From positions 4,588,001 through 4,652,000 of the forward strand of contig NC_085889.1 of NCBI RefSeq assembly GCF_035222375.1: a stretch of DNA of 64,000 bases, written 5' to 3'. Positions 34,861 through 45,937 of this stretch are shown here, piece by piece; the first letter of the stretch is position 1; every line of letters begins with the position of its first letter. Source of the DNA: Podospora pseudocomata (taxonomy: Eukaryota > Ascomycota > Sordariomycetes > Sordariales > Podosporaceae). The position numbers were made by a program, and so were the translations under genes. The notes below the pieces were generated by a model. The model had not been told where the DNA came from, made no database searches, and saw nothing but the letters and a program-made list of their open reading frames with translations.

Positions 34861-36366
34861 AGCATTAGCAGTAGCAAGCGAGTAGCCTCACCCACAAGCC
34901 CGGCGGGGCACCCAGCAGAGGGCGAGGACAACCGACAGCTGGTCGCTGGACAACGCGACTCGGTCGCTACATCACAAGTCACCCAAAGGGACAATCTACC
35001 GTTTGCTTCACCAAAACACGGCCTGGGTGGTCCTGATGCTGTTCTTGGCCTCGAAAGAAAATGGAACCTTTGGCGCGACGAAATCCCGAGCAACCTGGCA
35101 GACGCGATGGGTATGGCTGACTTGTATTCACTCCATTTCCAGGAGCTCGTTGAGGAGGAGCTTGCGAAAAAGATCACGATATTGAATGTGAGTGGTGGCA
35201 TGCTGTATCTTCCTTGCTGGACAAACCGCCAATTTGCTCATCGATCACTAATGACATCGCATGGATATACTGGCGCCAAAACCTCGACTCATGATGCTTC
35301 TTCGCCAACATATTGGGTCGTTGTCCCTTGCCAAACAATTCAGATTGCGCATCCATGCTGCAACAGCACCTCTCTATGAAACGGTGTCTTCAACAGCTGG
35401 TATGTACAATTCGACCCTGACCCAAGGGCTAGAAAAGTTTACTCCCTTTCTGGAGACTCTTTCTGAGCTTCGAGGAGGAGCATGTTTACAAAGAAAGCTA
35501 CGAGTTGGCAATGGTTCTGAAGGGTTACTGGTCGTGTTCCGGGAAGAAGTGGTCCGAAACTGACCGATTGCCTGGTGGCTCGGACTGGGCCGTCCGTTGG
35601 TTTGATGAGGTACTGGGAGAAATTATCGGTCGTTGGAGACAATTTGGGGCCCTGCTGGGATGTGGAAGGCGACTTGGACAAAATGACTGCGGAATGGCGA
35701 GCACGACAGGTCTCCTGTTTGGGGGAACACACCTCGGAATCGTGGTTTGACGAGTCACGGCGACTGTTGGGGATCATGTGTGGAGTTCTTCCAAGGTTAG
35801 AGAGCTCTCCGGAGTCAGGCCGCTTGCGCTACAACTGAGAGTGTATGTGGGCAATGGCTGATGGAAAGGTCCTGGTTCTGAGGTGGCGTTAGGATCTGCG
35901 GAGCGTCGTATCACTTTCTCTTGTTTCCCATTGCTGCTCATCGATACTTAGGGAGCAGGCTTACATGCTTGTTTTTGAGCTTCGGGCTTTGTAGTTCAAC
36001 GAGGCCTCCGTCTGTCATGATTTATATGGCTCTGCCGACAGAGATGTTCAGCTTGACGAGCTGATAACCGATTTGATTGGGAAAAGAAAGGGAGCCGGAC
36101 ATCGCTGGGCGTGGAAAGCTGAGCTGGAAAGGCTCGAGGAAGAAGCCAAGATACGGGCTGGTAAGTGAACAGAGCGGTGGTTGTTGCAATCACGCCAGCG
36201 AAAAAACGTAGAAAACTACGATCGCACGCATAGCGGTGTCAGTAACGACGACATAGCCAGAGAAACCGCGCGGTTCATTGAGCCCATTCGAGAGATTTCC
36301 GAAATTGATCATAAAGACGCCCTTGCTGAGGCGTATGGCTCGGTATTTGAAACGAAGCAATGGTGA
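34861..36366 (+). pseudogene. Decayed gene(s) of unknown family with two copies of the 'PhR..D..KEAY' module
   Basis: Coding-quality stretches lie in order but in different frames. 34861-35187 is polar sequence leading to LERKWNLWRDEIPSNLADAM and FQELVEEELAKK, ending at a possible GTGAGT donor. Next comes a module at 35438-35543 (KFTPFLETLSE, then YKESYELAMVLKGYW one frame over), followed by WAVRWFDEVLGEIIGRWRQF. At 35998-36160 is DVQLDELITDLIGKRKGAGH and a helical stretch ending at a GTAAGT. At 36190-36366 is RFIEPIREISEIDHKDALAE ending in a stop. No start codon fits the first segment. It may be one multi-exon gene with damage or two tandem damaged relatives; I cannot build a consistent gene model. 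Family unknown. Confidence 0.45.
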
Positions 36367-37540
36367 TATACTGAGGAGGGAGAGAACGAGGACGGTTATA
36401 CCTCTTAACGTCGCGGTCTTCATCGCGGTCTTCATTGCGAGTGTTGTGTATCAACACCATGAAGACAAGGGTGGACAAGCTCGAAAAGACTTGCGCAATG
36501 GAAACAATGACTGGCGGGATGGAATGAAGAAACGTTCCAAGCTCGTCTAGACACCAGACAGCAGCGGCTAAAGTATCTCGAGAAAAACCCGCGAGACTAA
36601 GCATTACTTAGCTGAAATATAAAACTTACGGGGCAATCAAGGTACCTACCTAAGTCGAAGCAACTGGCTCATACATAGACCCCATCGTCAACAAACATTG
36701 CAGATCCCATCTCTATATTTTCTAGGCAAAGGGGTAATCATTCCTCCACCCACCGCCAACAACATTCCTTTCTCGTTCAACAATCTAAGCTTTTCCGCAT
36801 CATTTACTGCATACCAACGATGGGGAGAAGCCAATACTATCAGCCCTGGTCGCCAGTGCCCACCCTCAGTCTTTCCTCTTGTTTATGGACCAATCCTCCC
36901 TACGAAAGGACCTCCAAACCAAAAGTCGGCAGCCAGACGGCTGAGGAGGAAGACTGTGGAAGAATGGATGCACTACAACTACGTCCGAAACGTCCCCTCG
37001 TCCATTCGTCGCTTCGTTGGAAAGAGGTAGCACTTTCGTTTGATCTCCCAGATTCATGATATTCTTGGATCTTTTATCATTAAGAACCACCGACTCTCTG
37101 GTATGTTGCTCTGCACCTACATTACGTAGACTCCGTACGGCTTATATTGACGGTATCCCTTAACAGCTAACCTTGCCTTTCTCAGACCTTACGCCGCACA
37201 TTCAGGTTATAATTCAGCCCGAGTGGCGGTACCGACCCAGCAGGCGCCAGAGTACCTTGACAGAGATACGGGATGTGAAATCTATAAAACGGCTCACGGT
37301 CGGGTTCATTGCTGAACAATCCACAAAGGTCAAAGGCTAGGCGTAACCTGTTTCTTGCGTTCGAGATTTGCACCATTATTGACCCGTCATTTCAGACCTC
37401 CATACAGCTGTTAGATCCGTAGTACAACCACCAGGAACGGTCGCCCAAGGCCTGCGTCTGATGAGCTGAAAAAGCGCATCGACGACTCCTACCTCCCATA
37501 TCCCAATCACCGCCGCGCCGACCCCCCTCCTCCCGTTCAG
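36367..37540. other. Intergenic, mostly unassigned
   Basis: No credible gene. A GGTACCTACCTAAG string near 36642 resembles AT/GGTA repeats also seen at 20668-20692. Short frames at 36698-37060 lack coding character. Confidence 0.45.
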
Positions 37541-37547
37541 ACTCCAC

Positions 37548-37835
37548 ATTCTGCAATTTATTGGCCCCATCAGAGCCATCCTTAACATGGACCGCCCCGA
37601 TGCTGCAAAGGAGGCTTACGGGTGCGTTCGTTTCCTGTGGAACCTCTGGTACGATTTATGCCGGCCCGAGCATGACGATACTGATGACGAACTGGCCTCG
37701 GACGAGGAGTGTATGGAGGCTCTTGAAGTTGAACCTGACCCGTCAGCTGTGACCGATGGTGATGACTGGGACTATCATCAAGGATATTCTAGCGGCTGTG
37801 GCGCAATGAACGTGAGGATGATCAGCCTGTTGTGA
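37548..37835 (+). pseudogene. Fragment of the 'PhR..D..KEAY' module family
   Basis: One frame reads ILQFIGPIRAILNMDRPDAA, KEAYGCVRFLWNLWYD and then an acidic stretch DDTDDELASDEECMEALEVE, ending at 37835. The module and the acidic tail after it parallel the decayed gene at 23720-24483 (PIRAAMAMDDPDVIKEAY, WYD, Asp/Glu run). The first in-frame ATG (37587) lies in the middle of the module, so the normal N-terminus is missing and this is probably a fragment. No further conserved sequence is seen downstream. Confidence 0.5.
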
Positions 37836-38009
37836 GTGATGGTTACGACAAACAGCCTCCAGACGAGTATTTTGAACGGAGTTAAAGGTTTGATCTCTAA
37901 GGTAGGTATCTAGTCTTCGACGTACCGCTTTCACACTCGTGCAAGAGATGTAGATGATGGGAACCGATAGTAGCATTATATGCGCGCCTGCTTCATGTTT
38001 CCACGTATG

Positions 38010-38987
38010 TCAGCCTTCAACTTCACCCATGCCTCGGAGAGAAGGAGGATGGACTTTGTCGTTGAGATACCCGTAGGTGTATGGTTTGGAGTACTCGACG
38101 ACAGAAAAGAAGCAATCGTCGATACCAGAGAACTTCTTCATTGATTTGCGCAGCTTGAGCCAGATCGGAGGGGTGTCGGAGCTCTTGTTCTTCGGTCGCG
38201 GCATGGTCTGATCGACTTCCACAACACCCTTGTAACCGCGGTAGCGTATTTGGAACGCGGACGGGGTGTATCGTCTGTTGTGAAAAATGATTCGATCACG
38301 TCTTGCCAGTTCCCGCGCGAGATTAGGTGAGATGAGGCCACAGCCGTCGGTAAAGATGTAATCGGCTGTTTCGATATCGGGGATGTCCTCGACGCGTTCG
38401 GGCGGGATGAGCATTGCTACCGATCCGGTAGAGAACAGGAGACTTATACGCTTGGCCTTTTTGGCAACTGTCTTCATTTTCGAAAAGTCGCCTAAGCTGT
38501 TAACCTTGCAGGAGATCTCTTCGGGTGAACTGGCATAGAGAAAGCAGGTTCGAGATTTGAGCTGGCTGTTGCTGTGGCCGTAGAAATTGTAGTGGACACT
38601 TTGAATGGAAATGCCGGTCCTGAGAAGTCGAGTAGCGTAGTCGGTACATTCTCGGGGCGTGGATGTTTGAAGCGAGTCGTCTGTGGATGTTGCTGCAGCA
38701 GAGCGGGGTGGTCGTCGTCCAGGCGGAGCACGCAGCTCGGCGAGAGAGACGACGAGGAACTTGTTGAGTGGCTCGCCGCGGATAGCTCGATTGTCTTGTA
38801 CCTTGACCAGGGTGAAGTTGATTTCGTGCTTGCCACCGGTCATGACCAAGCTCACTGTTTTGATGAGTCGAGCATTGTCGAGCTTGTCGGGCCCGGGCAG
38901 GTTGGGGATGGTGTACCTCCATTCTCGATCATCTAACCTCATCCAATCCTGGAGTTGGTGTTTGAAGCTTGCAAGTTTGCCACTCAT
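38010..38987 (-). pseudogene. Truncated cellular RNA-dependent RNA polymerase (RNA-silencing type)
   Basis: From an ATG at 38987 the frame gives 325 residues that match the front part of the eukaryotic RdRP domain: VHYNFYGHSNSQLKSRTCFL, FSTGSVAMLIPP, IFTDGCGLISPNLAREL, then FQIRYRGYKGVVEVD and a closing YGYLND. In known family members (QDE-1, SAD-1, Rdp1), which exceed 1000 residues, this is followed by several hundred residues with the catalytic DxDGD loop. Here the frame ends about 20 codons after YGYLND, and a neighbouring frame (ILLLSEAWVKLKADIRGN) also stops soon. The long N-terminal region is missing too. It is therefore a catalytically dead remnant, unless the short protein has a separate role. 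It lies in a stretch of other broken genes. Confidence 0.75.
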
Positions 38988-39363
38988 GGCAGTCGAGATA
39001 TTTGGGAGGGAGATGTAGCGACAATAAGAAAGGAACTGGCGTCTACTGAAGGCAGGTCCAGGGCACAGGTGCTGGGTTTTGAGGAGGGGCAGGCCACACA
39101 AGAGCAGCTAAACTGTCGGAGCTGGAGCTCGCAGTTGATACGTACTTGCACCTCCTGCAGCAGGCCTCAGTGCATATCTCACCTGACTGGCTCAAAGCGC
39201 CAATTTTCGACCATCCCTTACATCGAAGATCATCGAGACGAGTACCTACATCATTTTCATCTACCACCCACATTTATCTCCACGTCGTTCCAGCATCGAA
39301 AGCCTGGAAAAAGTCCACCAAGCACAGCCGACTACCTACAGTTGAATTGCGCCCTACCAAACA

Positions 39364-39921
39364 ATGTCCCAACCACCAAACATCTACATCATCGGCGCTC
39401 AATGCACAGGCAAAACAACCCTCGTCAAAAACCTCCACGCCAATTTTGAGTCCAACTCCTCCCACGAACCGCCAGTCCTGATCATCGAAGTCGCCCGCAC
39501 AGTTATCAAGCAGCACTCCTTCACAGTAGCCGACGTCGTCAACCCAGACAGAAGCATCCAGCTCCAAAGCCTGATCCTACAAGCACAAGCCTCCGCCAAG
39601 AGACAAGCCACCCAAACCGGGCAATGGTTCATCTCCGACAGATCAGGAGCTGACCCAATCGCCTACCCCTTGCGATATGTAGAAGAAAGACGGGCCAACC
39701 AATTGATCCAGTCGGATGATGGGGTTAGGTTGAAGCCGGAGGATGTGGATGATTGAATTGCCATGCATAGGGTGTTTTGCGAATTCTTGCAAGATCAGGA
39801 GATAAATTTCCAGGTCTTGCCTGCCTGGGTTGGGGATCATCAGGAGAGGGTTGAGTTTGTGTTGCAATGTTGGGATTGTAAGAAAGAGAGGGGTCCACGG
39901 TGGGTGGTAACTGATTTCTAA
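39364..39921 (+). pseudogene. Broken P-loop NTPase (AAA_28-like)
   Basis: The frame begins MSQPPNIYIIGAQCTGKTTL with a good Walker A (GAQCTGKT), then IIEVARTVIKQHSF and FISDRSGADPIAYPLRYVE, the pattern of a fungal nucleotide-binding protein usually a little over 200 residues. After RANQLIQS it jumps to DDGVRLKPEDVDD, which in relatives lies several dozen residues later, so an internal segment is missing. A TGA at 39754-39756 stands where relatives have Trp. Beyond it the same frame continues as IAMHRVFCEFLQDQEINFQV to a stop at 39921. The signal is of a recently inactivated gene. It ends 22 bp from the 3' end of the convergent GH43-like gene. Confidence 0.65.
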
Positions 39922-39943
39922 TGGGGGGTTTATAGAAGGCTAC

Positions 39944-41123
39944 CTATACACCATAGGCAGCGACAAGTCTCGCTCGCTCAGCCGCGGTACTATGGCAGTT
40001 AGTCGACGTTGGAACGGACTGATCTAGGAATGGGACACTCACATAGGAGTTACGTATCCGTGCCTGGGATTCTTTGGTAGCTTTGCGTTCTTGACGACCG
40101 TCCACTTGCCCTTGGAAATATCGTTTGTTGTGAATGGAAGGTAGCCGCCGTCACCACGCATGTAGTCGTCGATCCACAGATGCCACTGTCTCAAAGTTAG
40201 TAGAGCCCCCTCTCTGTGCTTCCTCATAGTGACTGACTGACCTTCTTCGGATCCCTGTTATCCCTAAACACCAACGGTCCCTCCCCGGCCGGCATGCCTC
40301 CATCAGCACCAATCCTTTCGCTAACCGTCTTCCACGGCCCCTCCGGACTGTCCGCCACATTCTGCTGAATCAAATCATCAGGCCCATGCTTACTAAACCA
40401 GTAGTACTTCCCCGTCTCCCCTTCCAAAGCAATAGTAGCATCCATCCCCAACCGATTAAACTCCTCCGCCCGTGTAAACGTCTTGAAATCCTCCGTATGC
40501 GCCTTCATAAGCACAAGCTGACCATCCAACTTGCTCGTGAAATAAACCAAGAACTTGTTCTTCACCGGATCCCAAATCGCGTCCGGAGCCCAAGCCATCG
40601 CTGCTTCAGGGGGAGCCACCGTCGTGAACATCGGCCCGGTCCATCTCGCGAGATCGTTTGATTCCCAGACGTGGATAGACTTTGATCCGTTGCAGGTGTA
40701 GCAAGTCCCATTGTTCCAGCCGCGGCCCCAGACTTTGAGATCTGTGGCGAGGAGCCAAAACTTTGACCGGTCGGGCGCGATGATGAGGGATGGGTCGCGG
40801 ATGCCGCCCATGCCGAAGGAGGTGGTTAGGACGGGGTCACCTTTGTTGAGGGTGGTCCAGGTGGTTGGGTCGTTGTTGTTGCTGATGGCCATGTAGACTT
40901 GTTCGCCGTCTGGGAGGCGTTCGCCGGTGAACTGGGTGCTGTTAGCATTTCTGGTTAGCTACATGGGGGAGAGTGGGGAGGGGACATAGGTGTAGAGGTA
41001 ATCTGTGAAGTTGGTCGCTGGAGCTTGCCGCGCTTCAGGGCTGTGGTGCTGTAGGGCTAACAGTGGTTTGCCCTGTGCCACATGGGCAGCTGCTAGAATG
41101 ATGGAGCAGATGATGTGACGCAT
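39944..41123 (-). CDS. Secreted GH43-like five-bladed propeller protein
   Basis: Four exons (41123-40986, 40931-40242, 40185-40043, 39989-39944) are joined by introns of 54, 56 and 53 nt and give 338 residues. The first donor is a weak GTCCCC but the splice yields a smooth YTYFTGERLPDGEQVYMAIS. The N-terminus MRHIICSIILAAAHVAQG is a signal peptide. The fold follows the arabinosidase-like GH43 pattern: FTGE.LPDGEQV.MAIS, GGIRDPSLIIAPD, MAWAPDAIWDPVKNKFLVYF, a late EGPLVF, ending ITAAERARLVAAYGV. The Asp of GIRDPS and the Asp of WAPDAIWD are good catalytic candidates; the general acid is unclear. Substrate probably arabinan, galactan or similar plant or fungal wall glycan. Located outside the cell. 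Confidence 0.82.
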
Positions 41124-42571
41124 GTTGCCCTGAAGGTGTGAAAGTTGCCACAACATTGGTTGGTGCGCTTCTGCACATCGTGTACCCAATGACCGGTTTT
41201 ATACTTTGTTGATTCATCACCACGACGTCCATTTACACGGATAATTCTCCTCCGTCGGCCACTCCCGAGACCTGTGTGGTGGTCGTGAATGCGCAAGCAA
41301 TTTATCGTGCAGCCGACGCGAGATCCGCGCAAATGGGAGGTAGGGAGTGGGCCGTGCACACCGGCAATCGTTTTTGCACCGCTCAAATTGTACGAGGAGT
41401 TTGTAGGCTAATATACAAATCTGTTGTCGGAATAAGGGGGTAAACGCATGGAAAGAGCCGCAGAAGATGTCCATTTTGCCAAGGCTTTCAGCTGGGGATG
41501 GTCAGCTGCTGCAGCTGTTTGTTGTGAGCTCAGTGTGTCATCAGATTCCTGGATGGGCGTTTAATTCACTTGAGAGTCCGAAGGAGAGCGTCCGACACGA
41601 AGAGGAGATGAATCACTTGTAAGTGAATTGCCCAGTATCTTCACTTGATCCCAACCTGGAAACTTGGGGAAAATGATTGTGACAACTTATTCGAAAACGT
41701 GATGTTGTCGGTGGTGCTTATGGGAAGGAAGGAAGGAAGAAACAGGCTATAGTTCAGGCTGGAAAAAGAGAGCAGGATCTTAGTAGTGGGCCTCTTCCCA
41801 CGCCTGTCACACAGTGAATCGACCAGAATCTTGATCACTATCATGGTGCCTACATGATGCCTGGTATCATCTTGCAGTGCTATTTGAGGAGATTATTGGT
41901 TAGAACGGGTACGGAGACCTGTTTTAGAGTGAGCCGGTGGTTGGAGAGCAGCTAGGTTCCGACAACATGGAATAACGGCTGTGATTAAAGTCGGGTTTGA
42001 TTTGAAAACGGTGTCGAACTTCGTATTGGGGACTCTTTCGTCTCCAAACGGGGCATGCAATAGACGGCACCGAATAAGGTAAAGACTGAACCAGAAGCAA
42101 CCGTGAGGTTCCGAGAAAATGTTCAGCTATCCGACGAAATCTTTCAACTATCAGTTGAGAGCTAGTCATGCTAGGTGAGGTTTCCAGAGCCTTCCGTGGA
42201 AGCCCATTCACTGTTATCCAAGGCGTCTCCCCTACGGGGATTGCAAACCAGAGCTAGAGCAACCTAATAGATTCCCCGGGTCACAGAGGAGACCCACAAC
42301 TTCTCTGTTGTCCTTCCAAATTGACTACCTAAACTGGACGCGACAGTTGCAGGACCTAACCCCATCGCGTTTACCTGTTCGCCCTTTCTTGCTTTTCCAC
42401 TACAACTTTTTGTCTTGAGAAACCTGTCCCATCCGATTGCAACTTTACCACGCTCTGCCCCTGCGGTTACCTCAACACCTCGACCGCCCACGCAAGGTAT
42501 GTAACGAGCGCCTAAAACGTTTCAGGGGTCTAGATCGTACTGATGAAGAGCTCTTTTGTAGCCGTTCAAGC
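41124..42571. other. Intergenic, nothing recognised
   Basis: 1.45 kb between divergent starts. It contains a short GGAA-rich stretch near 41722. No credible gene. Confidence 0.5.
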
Positions 42572-45500
42572 ATGTCTTCCTCGGGTCCCATCCGGAAGTT
42601 GCCTGTCGAGTTACTCCGCGACATTGTCGAACGGCTACGGGACGCCAACAAGCTGGCATCATTAGCCGCTCTTGGTCAGACCTGTCGCGGCTTTCGGGAA
42701 ATCATCGATCACTATCTATGGCACCATCCACAAGCAGAGGAACCAGAAGTTTTCTACTGGGGTTGTCGGTATGGCCGTGAGGCTGTGGTCCGGCGCCTTC
42801 TAGCCCTCAACGATGGGCCACCCACCGGGAATCGGATCCGCGAGTTGAATCATGGCTTGGGTCTGCCTCATACCTGGGTTATGACACCAAACACGGCCAA
42901 GTACTTTCTCCCTTCAAGCCAAGAGGTGGTCAAGCCCAGAAAACTGTTTCTATCGAACGTCGACCTGGATGATGAAGAACAGCCAAGGACGGAGAGGACC
43001 GCATACCCAATCCATCTCGCCATTCTGTCAGGCAACGCGGAGCTGGTCAAATACATCACCCTCAGGCTGAACGGCCCGTTGGAATGGCACGACCAGACTT
43101 CAAACCGACTGTGTCACTGCGTCATCGATGGCCCCGGGATTCGGTGGACGCTGAATCAAGGAGACGCGACATGGCCATCGCTCAATGCGCTCCACATGGC
43201 CTTGTGCATCGGTCATGAAGACATAATCAATTTCTTCTTCAAGCTCCTGCCAGAGATGGATTGCCCATTGAGAAGCACCTACTACGTTGAACTGACCGTC
43301 AAAGACGCCCCCACCCATGCCAGGGCTGTTAAGACAAGATGTTCACCCACTCACTTGCTGGCAAGGAATAGGCACCTGAAGTTGCTGGATTCGATACTGA
43401 ATCGAAACGACAAGGTCAATTACCTAGTGGAAAATCTAGAGGAGCAATGCCTGACACCGATTTGGCACGCCTATCTCAAAGACCACTGTAAGTCCTCCGA
43501 ACCTTCCGTTTTCATCTGGCAGTTTCAGATGAATAGCTGACCAATTTTTCCAGGGGATATTGTGGATCGTCTCCTACAGGCCGGAGCCGATATCGACGAC
43601 GACCTCAGCAGGGGTTACACCCCTTTAATCCATGCCGCCATTGCTGGCAATTTGTCTGCTGTCAAAGAGCTGCTCGACCGCGGCGCCAATGTAAACACCA
43701 CCACAATTGCTCGACCACCCCAGCGCATGTTTGCCTGGAATCCGAATCACACCTCGTACTATGGCCTTCGGGCCCTCGACATTTGTCTCGCCTCCTCTCC
43801 GAACCAGGGAAAGATCAGCTTCCGAATCTTGAAACTCAGGACCAAAGAAGCAAGTACTATGTGGAAGCCTCCGGGCAGGACTGCTGCCCAGAAGGAAGTA
43901 GAGTATCGCGGTTATGAGCACCAACGCTTCATGTTGGTTCAGAGACTGGTTCAAGCTGGAGCCAACTTGAACGCCAGTATGATATCTGTACACAAAACCC
44001 CGCCGTTGGTCGCGGCCGCGGCAGAACAGTATGTCTACCTCTAGTACCTGGTGGCGGTAGTCTCTAGTGCTAACAGAACTATCCTATCCAGCCTCCCAGA
44101 TATTGTTGATTATCTCCTCGACCGCGGGTCATCAGTCAATGAACCCGACGCCCACGGCATCACAGCCCTGGTTGCTACCCTAGGATACGGCCACTGTAGC
44201 TGCCCGTTTCACATATTTCCACCCGGGACGAAGCGCCCCCGCAACCAACCCATCTGTCGAGGCCTCCAGAAATGCGTCACATTACTCCTTGACAGCGGTG
44301 CGCAAATCAGTCCTGTTGGCAGCGACTCGGCACTGTTACGGCTTGCCATTCCCTCGAGATACCGTCGATCCGCCGAATCTAAGGGCCGAGTAACCCAGGT
44401 TGGGATGAGGCGAGACTGGTATCTTGCCGAGGAAGACAAGGAGAATCTGGCTCACATGTTCATGAGCCGTCACGCCAATCCTAGCCTCATATCAGGCTCA
44501 ATGAGGATTCCGACAATATCGAGCATCGAGAAGAATATGCCGTACCTCGCCTCGGACTCAACGGTGGTGTTAAACCCCTTGCCGCAGCATTATGAGTCGT
44601 GGTTGTTGTGCAAGCAATCCCCCGTCGCCACCCCAACACGACCGGCCGAGACCTGGCCTTGGTCGCCCCTCCAGCATGCGTTCTGGTCGCGAGACTTTTC
44701 TCTGTTCGAAATCTTGATGAGCTACGGCAATGTTCCACCGGCTGCCGACATTCTCTGGATGTTTCAGGGCATGATCTACTCGCTGATGATCAGCCCCGTG
44801 GAAATCTTTTGTCACTTCAGACGAACAGATTGGTTGAACCTACTGGCGTTATCACCGGGACAACCACAGTTCCGGGCCCTGCGAAGCCCCATTGCGCTTG
44901 CATGGACTTTGGCACTACTACGGGAGTGTGCTTTGAGCCCGGTAAAGATCCTCGAGACGGACGATTTCAACTGCCTTTGCTACAGTGGAACTGATGCCCC
45001 ATCACATGATCTTCGAGGATCGTGCAAAGGCTTGAAGCAACGGGACGTTTCCCAGCTGGCATGGGACTTCTGGTCCCTCGAAATTAACCGGGATCACCTC
45101 CTCGAAATGGTAGATGCCCGCCGGTGGCACCCCTGTTACGGGTCCCACCGCATCATGGTGGCCACAGTTTGTTTGGAGGAGGCAGTCCTCGCGGCCGAGC
45201 TCAGAATCGTCTCGGCTCTCCTTGACCTGAATATTGAAGGAATCATCCGACCAGAGATACTCATCATGGCAGTCTCCCTAACCAAAGCCAACCATGTCAG
45301 CTCAGCAATCCTGGAGAAGCTTCTCCAGAAAAGCACCCCGCTTCCCTGCCGCCCTGTACCAACAAACCCAAGACTCGAATCCCCCACCGGCCTCCTCCAA
45401 CACGCCACCTGCAAGCCCAAAGACAAGAACACCAACCTCGGCGGTCTAGCCGGTCACCGAGGCTACCCCCACTGCCGCGACCCCCTCCAATACGCAATCT

Positions 45501-45937
45501 GCACCTCCAACCTCCCCGCCCTTACGATCTTCTCCTGCCACCCCCTCCCCTGCCCCGTCACAACCCTCTACATCAACGAAGCCACTCTCAGGCTCGACGT
45601 CCAAGTCCTCTCCCTCCTCCTCATCCGCAACCCCGCCTGCAGGTCGGAAGACCCCCTGATCTTCCTCCTCAAAAACCTCCACGACATCTGCAACGGTGTC
45701 GTCGACCTCAGGTATCACCACGTGGCTGGGACCTCGCACCTCGGCGTGAGCTTCTCCCAGTTGACGCGGCGGATGGCGTGCGCGGTTGCTCTGATCAGGA
45801 CGGGGGTGGATTTGGACAGGGCGGTGGATGAGAGGGGCAAGTCGGCGAGGGGGTACATTGATGAGTACCAAGGCTACCAGGGCCCGAACCGTTTTTTGAG
45901 AGAGGTGGCGAGGAGGGGTGCTCGTTTGCTTGCGTGA
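42572..45937 (+). CDS. Large F-box / ankyrin-type protein
   Basis: Three exons (42572-43487, 43554-44028, 44092-45937) with introns of 66 and 63 nt give 1078 residues. The start is the ATG giving MSSSGPIRKLPVELLRDIVE, which opens an F-box-like helix bundle (about residues 6-50). Ankyrin-type units follow: YPIHLAILSGNAELVKYI, LNALHMALCIGHEDIINFFF, then the best preserved pair GADIDDDLSRGYTPLIHAAI and NLSAVKELLDRGANVN, and later IVDYLLDRGSSVNEPDAHGI. The C-terminal 500 residues look helical with only weak repeats. By family knowledge F-box/ankyrin proteins can serve as SCF ubiquitin-ligase adaptors, but no partner can be named. Codons in the last 500 bp go from C-ending to G-ending around 45750. 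Confidence 0.85.
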
